Shown: positions 22,601-31,713 of the stretch, piece after piece
How the letters are laid out: the number at the start of each line of letters is the position of its first letter
How positions within the stretch are numbered: position 1 is the stretch's first letter
Source: Planococcus citri
Lineage: Eukaryota > Arthropoda > Insecta > Hemiptera > Pseudococcidae
Length of the DNA: 64,000 bases
Assembly: GCF_950023065.1 (NCBI RefSeq)
Contig: NC_088681.1
Coordinates: 9,858,001-9,922,000 of the forward strand
Direction of reading: 5' to 3'
Notes under the pieces: generated by a model
The model's database searches: none
What the model was told of the DNA's origin: nothing
The model's input: only the letters and a program-made list of their open reading frames with translations
Program-made: the position numbers and the translations under genes

Positions 22601-25600
22601 ACATCATAAACCCGCCCAAATAAAGTGCTAAACTCGCCTAAAAAGCCAATTTACCTGTTTAAAGGAAAACTGTTTTTCCTCTTTCCTGAAAAGTTGTGAA
22701 AATGGACAAAGCGAGTTTTGGAATATCACTCTTCATATATTCTAACACCAAAACAAATTAAGATCATTTTATTAAAATGTAATTTACAAAGACAACATCT
22801 AATCCTTTTAACAAACATTAATGGTTGCCTAAGAGCCCTTTAAAGGCAGAGATAAAACATTTTTACATCAAAGTACCATAACGAAACACTTGTGTACATC
22901 AAAACTATCGATAACAAACATACCCCATTGGGTGAAAATCTGCCCATCCGCTGTAAAAGACGCCAAAACCAGCTGGTTTATTGACGTATTCTGAATATAC
23001 GCATGAAAAAGCGTTGTTCAGAAAGCAAATTGGTGCACTGAAAGAAAAATCTGCCAAAAAATACGCTACATGAATATTTCGTAGCGTATTTTTCTCGCGT
23101 AAGGCCACAACGCGTTCAAATTACGGGCGTCTTTTTCGCGTTGAAAAAAACCAACTACAAAATACGCTACGAGTATGTTTTTTGGCGTAATTCTTTCGCG
23201 TATTTAATAAACACACGCGTAAATGCGGTATTTTACGCGTGTGTTTTCGCGTAGTATAGGAATATTTGCATTCAATTAAATACATGCTGTGGTGGTCAGG
23301 TTAGTAGAGAAGTCGCCCACCGATCCGGAGACCCAAGATCGATCCCCGACAGTGCCAAGAAATTTTTCGTGAATATTGAACATTGGCAGAATTTATCGCG
23401 TAAAAAAATACGCGCGCGGATTAATGAGCAGAAAACTATTGGCGGAAAGTGTTGCGATTCCTGCCGCGTTTTTTTGTCGCGTATGATCGGCAGATTTTCA
23501 CCCAATGGGGTAACTTAGATGAGTAAAAATATGTTAAGCCAAAGTGAACAAGATGTAATTTTGTCTAACTCCATTCGAAAGATAGAATAAATAAATTAAT
23601 TGACCAAGCACCCACACCCTCATGCTGTGGAATACTTGTCCATCTACTCTAATTAATCGCTAATGTTAAATTAATTTAGATTTGAGTAAGTTATGTAAAA
23701 CTTACTTACCAAACTATACACGTTTTCCATCACTTTCCTGGGCTTTACTAGAGTCTGTCCATTGAAAGAAGACCGTTCTAGTTTCGTTGCCTAGCGTCAG
23801 TTCTACTCAAACTGGTGCACTAGCAATTGCAGTGATGCAAGCGACTCCGCCCATCCCCTATATAATCGCATAAAAATATTTAGTTAACCCTTTGATATTA
23901 TCCTTCCCCTTCTCACGAGGAGTAAAATCTTTTTTGATTCATCTCTGTACGTTTACCTGTTCTTTTTTCCCTTATCTCTTACCTGTTGGCGGACCACCTG
24001 CCTGCCAGCTTCCAGTTGCCGTTTTACAACGTTGTTTGTACAACTGAGAGTAAAGCCTATTGTGAGGACCCCTGTTTTCGTGACGTCACCACGTTGTTCG
24101 CGTTTCACCAGCGGTCTTCTTTCAATGGACAGACTCTAGTACTGAAAGCATCGATGGAACTTAACTAAACGAGATTCATTTTAATTCTTTGCACAATGCA
24201 TACCTGACCGGTTCAGGGTACATTGCCAAAAAGACCCAAATTAATGATCATCGGATCCATGATCAAATTAACGAGGAATTAACCACTGACCGGAGTGGTG
24301 TAAATTAAAAGGGTAGATCATGATTTTCATCATCACAACTATGAATAATTTCTCCATTTGGTAAGAAATTGTATGATAAAATCACGACAGTACAGACATT
24401 CGCGACGAGGTACCATTTTACTGCAGATTCAGGAGCCAAGTGGTTTTTGGCGCTAAAACAATTCAATTTATACAAAATAGGGTCAAATAAGCACTTCCCC
24501 CACAATCACGTGGTATAAAGGGGTAAGAAATGCTCGAGACGTTGGCATATTTCAAAGAGAAGTCGCAACCTGTCAAAAGGCGAGCATTCTTTACAATAAA
24601 TTTTGATAAATAATGAGCTGTCAACCCTTGTCTAATAAATAACTTAACTAAATAAGAAGGGTTGACCGCCTAGCATCCCCTCAGGTGGTACTTATGATAA
24701 GAATCACCTCAGACAATGTGGGCCATCTACACTATGTCAAATTTTCCATTTCTTGACATTTTGAAGTACTTTGAACTTTGAAGCTCCACCGGAAAAAAAA
24801 TCAAAAAAATGTCCGGTTTCGTAGGTTTGCATCATTTGTCATTGGTCGATGACCTCTAAACAGGATAAAAAAAATGATAAAACGATATCGAAAATTTTTT
24901 TTGAAATCAAGTTTTTAAATAATGAATTTTAAAATCACCAAAAAAATTCATTAAAAATCTATTCCAAAACATCACCAAAAAAATTCAACTATTTGGAATT
25001 ATATTCAAAAACTTATTCCGATTCACCATGAGATGGAAATTCATTTGAAACCATACAAAAATTTAATATGTGCCAAAATAACCTTACTTTATGTACTTGG
25101 ATGTTATTTTTTTATGTTAATGGTGGATCCGAAGACATTGATGGCGATGGCGAAGAAGATGACGATTGTGAGTATCCTCTTGAAAAATGAGAAGAATCTG
25201 TTTTGTTAATCTAAACTTTTTAGGACATATCCGTAAAATTATGAGAACTGTTCATGTTTTCAGCCGATACCGACAGCTTAGATGGTATTCCATCTCCACC
25301 ATCCCCAAGTATACAATTCAGATTCATATTATATTATTCTGTCTCTATTTAATTTAGAAGCGCTATCTAATACGCATATTTTATGTTTGTAGGAGATCAT
25401 TTTAGAGCAAATGAAGGTAGGTACCTAAGATGTTCGCATATCGCATTTATTTTAATACTAGATACCTACATCTATACTTACTTACCAAAAAGTGCCCTGT
25501 TCTTCCAATCCAAATCCAAAATTCTTACAATATTACATAGATCATAGATATCTGGGTATCACAATTTTGGAGTTAGATGGTTACGTCTCAAAAAAGTGAA

Positions 25601-26014
25601 CTTTTATACAGGAGAGTGATTTTCTTTTCTTTTTTTTAAACTTCATTCATTATTTTCAAGTAAAGGTAGGTACCTCATTTTAAAGATTGGATGAGTTGGT
25701 ATCGTTCCTTTGTTTAGAAGACTAAGAATACCTTGAAAAATATAAGTTTGTTCTAAAGAAAAAAAACTTCGACGTTTGGAAAACGTTACCTACCTACCTA
25801 CTTATCGAGGCATAAAAAATTGTTCTGATGCATGATTCATTTTTACTTAAAGAAGTTTAATTTCACTTATCCAATCAAACTTATAAGCGTATACGTACCT
25901 AGGCTACCTACAATAATTAAAATTTGTTGCTGAAAAATGTCTTCAGTTGAATTTGCTGATACTGACAGCGAAGCAGACGATTCTGACAGCGAAGGAGAAG
26001 AAGAGGATGATTGA
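16681..26014 (+). CDS. Microexon gene A: small secreted acidic protein
   Basis: Not a family I can name. Six coding exons: 16681-16723, 16868-16888, 25135-25167, 25264-25308, 25393-25416 and 25947-26014. Each has AG before and GT after, and every intron is phase 1, so each internal exon (21, 33, 45, 24 nt) can be added or lost without a frameshift. The product is about 77 residues. MISAKAYFFILMVVVLQFAV is a signal peptide spread over exons 1-2; after it come acidic blocks HIDGDGEEDDD, SDTDSLDGIPSPPSP and VEFADTDSEADDSDSEGEEE. No Cys in the mature part. The stop at 26012-26014 aligns with a Trp codon in gene B, and a second in-frame TGA is at 26042-26044. A probable UTR intron starts at 26046, with the next exon at 26146. 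Intron 2 (8.2 kb) holds nested mobile elements. Exon borders rest on splice sites and agreement with gene B; no transcript data. Confidence 0.6.
16951..18576. mobile_element. 1.6-kb palindromic element in intron 2 of gene A, TA target site
   Basis: Begins CAGTCC and ends GGACTG, with TA on both sides (16949-16950 and 18577-18578). Arms of about 600 bp match closely, for example AGAGGACACTTTCCTGAGTA at 17158 with its complement near 18374, and GCCGTTGTCCAAAACGGCCG near 17362 with its complement near 18175. The central 400 bp has diverged tandem units containing GAAATGCTCAAAAAAA. No transposase frame. The flanking sequence rejoins to match the empty site in gene B near 31955, showing insertion after the A/B duplication. 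Confidence 0.85.
19873..22300. mobile_element. 2.4-kb palindromic element with near-identical arms
   Basis: TTTATTCGGACTAAATCCTA at 19873 is the complement of the end at 22300. Arms of over 1 kb are almost identical: a 78-codon frame translated from both arms (20269-20505 plus and 21668-21904 minus) differs at only two residues. The inner arm holds about three (left) and two (right) tandem units of roughly 130 bp with TTTTCATATGATTCGATACC. The unpaired centre is about 21012-21235. No transposase. The mirrored frames in both arms are shadows of the palindrome, not genes. Arm identity suggests recent insertion or gene conversion. Confidence 0.9.
22351..22735. mobile_element. 385-bp MITE, TA target duplication
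   Basis: Inverted ends TGAAGAGTGATATTCCAAAA and complement, TA at 22349-22350 and 22736-22737. The empty site is visible in the copy at 43407-44757 (AGAAATATATTCTAAC). Inside are two diverged tandem halves of about 180 bp, each starting near TTCCAAAAC(T/G)CGCTTTGTCC. Consistent with a Tc1/mariner-type non-autonomous element. Confidence 0.85.
22923..23510. mobile_element. 588-bp MITE, TA target duplication, CGCGTA-rich, with tRNA-like box
   Basis: Inverted ends CCCCATTGGGTGAAAATCTG and complement, TA at 22921-22922 and 23511-23512. The empty site exists at about 43781 (AAATATAACTTTG). The interior is packed with CGCGTA / TACGCG motifs. At 23288-23350 TGGTCAGGTTAGT followed by AGATCGATCCCC resembles RNA polymerase III A and B boxes of tRNA-derived sequences. 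Non-coding. Confidence 0.85.
23748..24139. mobile_element. 392-bp MITE, TA target duplication
   Basis: Inverted ends CTAGAGTCTGTCCATTGAAA and complement, extending through AGAAGACCG, flanked by TA at 23746-23747 and 24140-24141. It is absent from the sister copy of the host element at the corresponding place near 44030. The 60-codon frame at 23986-24168 is fortuitous. Confidence 0.8.
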
Positions 26015-26145
26015 AATGATGACTTCAATGATGAGAAGGATTGATGTAAGAATTATCATTTTTCTAGAAACTAATTTAGGCCTATCATTTTTCTTGATGT
26101 TATGAATTACATGAATTTTTTTTTCATATAATGTACATTTTTTAG

Positions 26146-26454
26146 AGAAACAGGATGAAGATATGCATTCAAAATGTACAAATACAGTCTTTATAAAATA
26201 AGGCTATGTAAATACTATACCTATGATTTCTTTTCATTTCCTAATACATAATAATTTACCATTACAAATGGGAGACCACCTCATATGTTAGAATGGTCAA
26301 GTCACTCAAGTCTTAGAAAAAGAGGGGGAAATATTTATGTTGCCAACCCACTTTGTTTGTTGTTTTTTTTTTAAATTCAAGTAGGTAGGTATGTTGTACG
26401 TATTATAACGCTCTTCAAGGGATCGGAAAAAAAGATCGTTATAAACCGAAACGC
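26146..26454 (+). other. 3' UTR exon and downstream flank of gene A
   Basis: TTTTTTAG at 26138-26145 is the acceptor of a likely UTR intron opened at 26046. The region to about 26330 is similar to 40310-40770 after gene B. Shared blocks include TTATAAAATAAGGCTATGTA and TAGAATGGTCAAGTCACTCAAG. A poly(A) signal variant near 26198 is possible but unproven. Confidence 0.5.
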
Positions 26455-26462
26455 ATTATAAG

Positions 26463-27637
26463 CAGGGATGTTAACCCTAATGAAAAAAATTTCAGTTATG
26501 GTTAAAGGTAACATTTTTTTTTTCATGTTGAATATTTCGGTTACAGTTTTGGTAAAAATTGATAGATGAATAAAGGTTACGGTTATGGTTACAGATTTTT
26601 GATGGAATTTTTTTGGTTAATTTGTGTTATGGTTACAGTTTTTTTATGGAGTCAAATTTTTAAAACTTGAAATTTTCAAGGCTAATACATAATATATGAA
26701 AAATCACCAAAAAGTCTCATTTTTCTGTTGAAAATTTCTAAAAAATGCTACTTTTTTGCTAAAAATTAAGTCAAAAATGTTGCTCTTTTACACAAGGTTT
26801 CAATTCCCCCCCCCCCAAATTGCAAAAAAATATTTAAAAATTTCCAATTTTTATCAAAAATTTTCAAATTAGCTCTGTGTTATGCTTATCTAGATTTATA
26901 AATTGTTGAAATCTCGCTTTTCTGCCAGTAATCACCAAACATTCTCACTCTAATGTCAAAATTTCCAAAAAAGTCTTGATTTATTGCCAATTGCCATAAA
27001 GCTCAAAATCATCTCACTTTTTTGATAATAATCTAAAAAAATCTTTTTTCTTGCCAAGTAATTGACAAAATTGAGAAAAACTTTGAAAAATTGCTCAAAA
27101 TATTGTTGAAATGAAATTGAAACAACCAAACTCTGATGAAATATCTCGAAACATTAGATAAAAAACCCCCAAATCATTGATAATCGTTTCAAATTGATCT
27201 AAAAATTTTGCAAAACTGCACAAAATGTACAAAAAAACATCAAAATTGGCGTGAAAATCGCCAATGATTACTTCAAAGTTACAAAATTCAAGTAAAATTG
27301 ATCAAATCTTTGCTCCACAGTCAGAACTGTTAAAATTTGTGAAAATGAATAAAATTTTTAACAAAAACAAAACACTAGGTACTAACTGCTCCACAAAAAC
27401 CAGAAGGTGAAAAAAAATAAACATTTTGTAATTATAACCGGTTTTTAACCGCAATTTTTGAGGTTAAGGTTACGGTTAAGGTAATCAAATTTTGGATTAA
27501 AGGTTAAGGTTATTGGTTAATGTTACTCAAATTTAAATACAAGAATTTTTTTCAGTTAAGGTTACGTGATTTTTTTACCATTTTTTCTGGTTATTTCTCG
27601 AATTAAGGTTAAGGTTAAAAACTGGTTAACATCCCTG
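26463..27637. mobile_element. hAT-like non-autonomous element, 8-bp target duplication
   Basis: Ends CAGGGATGTTAACC and GGTTAACATCCCTG, flanked by ATTATAAG at 26455-26462 and 27638-27645. An 8-bp duplication with CAGG-type ends fits the hAT superfamily. Both subterminal regions hold reiterated GGTTAAGGTTACGGTTA motifs related to the terminal repeat. The centre is AT-rich and non-coding. Confidence 0.85.
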
Positions 27638-27645
27638 ATTATAAG

Positions 27646-28310
27646 CAAAAGTCTCCTTTTAATGCTGATGAGCGTGATACTGCGAATTCTCGTTTTAAAG
27701 CAAAAAGAGCATAACACAAAAAAAAGTGGAAACGTGACCTTTATTTTGAATTTGAATAACAAAACTGTGTTCTGTGGTCAAAATTTTAAGAAAGCCTTGC
27801 TTTTTTGTTCCACATTTTCCAAAAAGTAGGTAATCAGTTGGTTACCAAAATTTTGAAAAATTTCACTTTTGAGTTTTCTTCTCAAGATTATGACGAAAAA
27901 TCTAGAACTCTACTCTTTTGTAAAAACTTTAGATGCCTACTACTTACTTACCTACCTTGTTTGTAAGCTATTAATGTTTGATAAGGTTATCAAAAAATCT
28001 TACTTTTTTTTGGCCAAAATCTAAAATTATTTTATTTGTAATTAAAAAACAAATTTTTTGGCAAAATTTTGCCCTTTAGACATGTTTTTTACTTTTTTTA
28101 AAATTAGAACTGCAAAACATGCAAAAAAAACTGTTGTTGGGGCCAACATTTTCAGAAAGTGAGAATATTTTACATAAAAGTATTAAAAGTACCTAAGCTT
28201 TGTTGTCGCAAAAAATTGGTCTTTTGTTGTCAAATTATTTTTAAAAATGTGATTTTTCCTGAATTTTAGAGCGTTATATCGCGATTAATTTTACATCGGT
28301 TTAAATAGGG
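27646..28310. other. AT-rich non-coding spacer
   Basis: Low-complexity T- and A-rich sequence without terminal repeats or recognisable coding sequence. Motifs such as GAGCGTTATATCGC at 28268 resemble CGTTATAA motifs at 26437 and 30075 and may be traces of an older repeat. Confidence 0.4.
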
Positions 28311-30430
28311 TTGTCTAGCCCACCGACCCCAACATGGTGACAATTATCACAAACTGGTTTCTTCCTGAGATCGCTCTGCAGAAATGAGTGATAGGGTAGT
28401 AACAACTCCTGGTAGACATGCCTGTATGCTCTGCAGTTCATTTGCCACGTGGAGAAGGTTGCCTACCTACTTTTTTTATTTTAAGGGGAAGAAATAATTT
28501 TTTGCCCCTTACATAAGTTAAATTAAAAGGATAGGCAAATTGCTGAGCACGAGCAAGTTGGAAATGGACACACAATTGTCAGTGAAGAGTCGAAATGATT
28601 CCACCTGTTTTTAATTTTTTTTTAATTTAAAAAAAAATAAAGAATCAATAATAATGTGGAAATTTCAAATTTAAAAAAAATGTTTGCCCCTTGAAATAAA
28701 AAAGTAGGCAAAATGCTCAACATGAGAAATTAATGGTGCACCTCTATGCACCCCCTCTAGATATCCCAATGCCATACTGTGATGAGCAGGACTGCCCTGA
28801 CCACCTATACGTGGTCTTAACGTAATTCCTCCTCAACGTAGTTTTATGATCTTGCCGACCTTAGGCAAGATTACACGAATCTTACTGTAGGGGCGCGCTC
28901 AAGGCTATTGTGCGACAATTCTGTTGAAGCAGAGGTTCAGCTCCAGCTTCGTATTCCTTAAAAAATCAGTCTTTCGAGTGCTTAGTCCGTGGTAGTTTCT
29001 CTTAAGCTCTAACCAGCTAAATAGGTGACCAGGGAGCCCTGCCTAGGCTCTCTGGAAACCACACATTGAAGTACCCATCCGTAGATGGTGATTTTTGTAC
29101 TTATAACGTGTCGCGTCATTAATTTCCTCGTACGAACATGGTACTATTTTAAATAAAGCGATCTTTGTTAATTTCCCGCGTAAGATCGTGGTACTTTTTT
29201 AGTCACTGGCCAGATTCATCCGGAAATCTGTGCCTTTGTCTCCACAAAAATGGAACTCTGACCCAGACCTGCCGAAGCGACTATTATTGGGGTTGCCAGG
29301 GAGAGGTAGGCAATGTGAACAGACTAAACAGAAATGTACTCAGACCATCCTAGGTAATCGTGTATCCTTTTACTCAGGGTTACATGCGCCCTTAATTTAT
29401 CTAATTACGTTATTATTATATCTTATGTAATTGTATCAATTGGTAGATGATGATGTGTTAATCATCTATTAATTGATCTATTTTACCTAAGAAGCTGTTT
29501 TACTTAGCTTCTATATGTATTTTAATTTACCCCCTAAACCAATCTTCCGAGCCTAGCTCACATGTGTTGTAATCTCGCCGCCTAATCTTGGCCAGTTAGG
29601 CTGACACCATCGAATCTTGTGGCAATACAGAATAATTTACGTTTAGACTCTTGTAAATTATTTGGTATACTTTGCTCATCAGTGTATATATTTCTGATTA
29701 AAATAATTGTACATAAATGCTCCTTGCATTATCATTTCATTAATCTAAAAGGTAACCAAGGATTGTTCTAAGTGAATAGTGTAGTTTAATTGACTAAAGT
29801 CTCTCCATCTTGAGCTAAGCAGGCGTCTAAGAAATATTTCCCTCTTAACAAATATTTCTTAGAATTAGCCTAACACAAAATTATAGGAATTTCTCTCATA
29901 TACAGTCAATATCGTACTCCTTCTTTAACCTAGTTATTCTCACTCTCACTCTCACTATTACAATACCATATTTCATTCTGGTGCAGGAAAATTTATTAGT
30001 CAATGACATTTTTGAATGTTGGGGGTGGTGGGCTGGGGACCAGAGGAAATCAGTGTTATAATAACAAAATCAGTGTTATAACCGAAAGCGTTACAACAAG
30101 CTTTTACTGTATTTCTAAAGTATATCTACAGCTTCACCCCAAGCTTAAGAAGGTGGGGAAGGTGAGACGGATTGTCCACCGCGACCCATAAACCCCTAGG
30201 CAGTTGCCTAAGGCCCAGTTGTCACTTCCCAGGGTTCATTTGCACGCATACCGGTTTAGATTATTGCGACCAAGCCCCCAACTCATCGCGCAGTGAAGTT
30301 GTAAGGGGGAGTGATTTTGCCTAGGGGGTGATCCTAACAAGTTAGGGTCACTAGTTATTGTCACGAGATTTATAGGGACATTTGTGAGGCAGCCAGTACA
30401 CTAGCTTTTGGCTTCTCACCAGCTGTCCAC
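28311..30430. other. Less repetitive 2.1-kb spacer, possible retroelement LTR or UTR remnant
   Basis: More complex sequence than its surroundings but with no reading frame over about 70 codons that resembles a protein. Around 29100-29200 there is a diverged direct repeat (ATTAATTTCC..CGTACGAACATGGTACT and GTTAATTTCCCGCGTAAGATCGTGGTACT). AAGAAATATTT near 29830 pairs with AAATATTTCTT near 29860. LTR identity is a guess; paired LTRs were not found. Confidence 0.3.
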
Positions 30431-31284
30431 ATAAAAAGATTGTTCTTATACTATGATTATCTACTATTTATAATGATCATTTCAAAGGGAAGTTCAAAAT
30501 TCTTTGTCACAGCATCACGGCTAAACGGCTGGATAAAAACGGCTGAAATTTTGACCGTAGACTCCTGTCATGGTGTAGATGGTCCACTGGATATTCGATT
30601 TTCAAAATTTTGCCTCAAAAAGCTACAATTAAGTAAGCTTCAAAGTTTTTAAGACGAAACAGGTAAGTATATACACTATACAGGTACCTATCTAACATAT
30701 GTATAAGATACACGCACATGTGTAAAGATCTCATTTTAACAAACACAAGTGTGATAAGATGTGATGATACGGACACAGCTGGCAGCGCACAGTGATAGTG
30801 ACGTCATATATGGGAGTCAGGCATGTTGGGATCGTTTTGTATGAATTCACGAACAGAATCGTTGGGTATTTTATTACGAACTGATCGATTTCATTTCTGT
30901 CCAGGATCGACAACGTTATTGAAATCGCTTCAACGGTCATTTCATTTTCAGCCAACTTTTCGATACCTCCACCAATTCTCACCGTCAACTTATTTCTATG
31001 GTCAGTCAAATCCCAGCTGCTGGGCGATGATTTTTTAAGTCCATTTCCCCAAAACGGCCACTTTCAGGTAAGGGGGGGGGGGGGTGAGCGAAAGTGGTGT
31101 CAATCGTTTGTGCTCTTTTGTGCACGTACTCTTCTATCAATTTTGAAAAATCGTTTTGACCGGCCTGAGGAAATGAAAATCGACCACTTTGCGTTAGGGG
31201 GGGGGGGGTGAAAATGGTGTCAATCGTTTGTGCTCTTTTGTGTACGTACTGTTTTTCTTGTGCTCCCCCCTTCCATCAATTGTA
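30431..31284. repeat. Spacer with a 130-bp tandem duplication containing G-runs
   Basis: At 31065-31250 two copies of a unit carry a run of G, GTGTCAATCGTTTGTGCTCTT and TGT(G/A)CACGTACT-like ends. The preceding 600 bp shows no recognisable gene. The 92-codon minus frame at 30731-31009 has no family signature. Confidence 0.5.
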
Positions 31285-31713
31285 GGTAGGTAGGTAGGTA
31301 GGCAGGTATGCAAAGGACGTACCTATACTTTGTGTGTATACAGTATTGTATAGGTACACGAGTACAGAAAAATGTCGAACCTGTATTTTTCCGTTGATGA
31401 GTAAGTACCAGGTGTGGTGTTCCTTGAGCAGATGTATTGGTATGTAGGGTTCGGCTACCATGTTTCATTGATTCGTCGTCGCTTCACGATCGTGACATAT
31501 TTACTTAATCCAACGTTAACCTTGTTTTTCAGATTATTTTTCTAGAACGATTTCGACGCAAAACTGAAATCGCAGAATCAGTATACACGTAGGTACGACG
31601 GTACGTGCAACATACCATACGAATCAGAAGCATCATCCTACATATTCGAATCGAAATATACATACCTACATATATTTTTTTCTCGATTAAACGATCTGAA
31701 ATATCTTTGTGAA
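31285..31713 (+). promoter_or_regulatory. Promoter and 5' UTR of microexon gene B
   Basis: Similar to 16161-16680 upstream of gene A over its length, which marks it as part of the duplicated gene rather than random flank. TCAGT is kept at 31578-31582, but the TATATAAG of gene A reads TATACACG here. Confidence 0.5.

Larger units (their letters stand above)
19678..24739. mobile_element. AATT-flanked TIR element, copy 1, carrying four insertions
   Basis: Starts TGATATAGT and ends ACTATGTCA (near-perfect short inverted repeat), with AATT immediately outside each end. After removing four insertions (19873-22300, 22351-22735, 22923-23510, 23748-24139) about 1.27 kb remains and aligns with the uninterrupted copy at 43407-44757. 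Shared blocks include TATTCTAACACCAAAACAA, ATTAATTGACCAAG, TGACCGGTTCAGGG and TGTCAACCCTTGTCTAATAA with its internal complement AAGGGTTGAC. No transposase frame, so it is non-autonomous. I do not recognise the class. Confidence 0.8.
18617..24865. mobile_element. Older foldback element, right arm split by a later insertion
   Basis: Left arm from TGGATCATTCCACGTCAA at 18617. Its complement begins near 19420 and runs to 19677, where it stops at CAACTGAAATT. The missing continuation resumes at 24740 (TTTTCCATTT through AATGTCCGGTTT and GACCTCTAAACA) and matches the left arm at about 18690-18800. So the arm was split by the element at 19678-24739. The outermost right end is lost after about 24865. 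Arms are more diverged than in the other palindromes. Same family as 11232-12553. Confidence 0.75.

Noticed and set aside
27420..27620. GGTTAAGGTTA strings that look like telomeric repeats
   Set aside because: They are irregular and lie inside a hAT-like element whose terminal repeat is GGTTAAC; no telomere-type array.
28311..30430. A solo LTR
   Set aside because: No matching LTR partner, no defined TG...CA ends and no target duplication could be found by eye.
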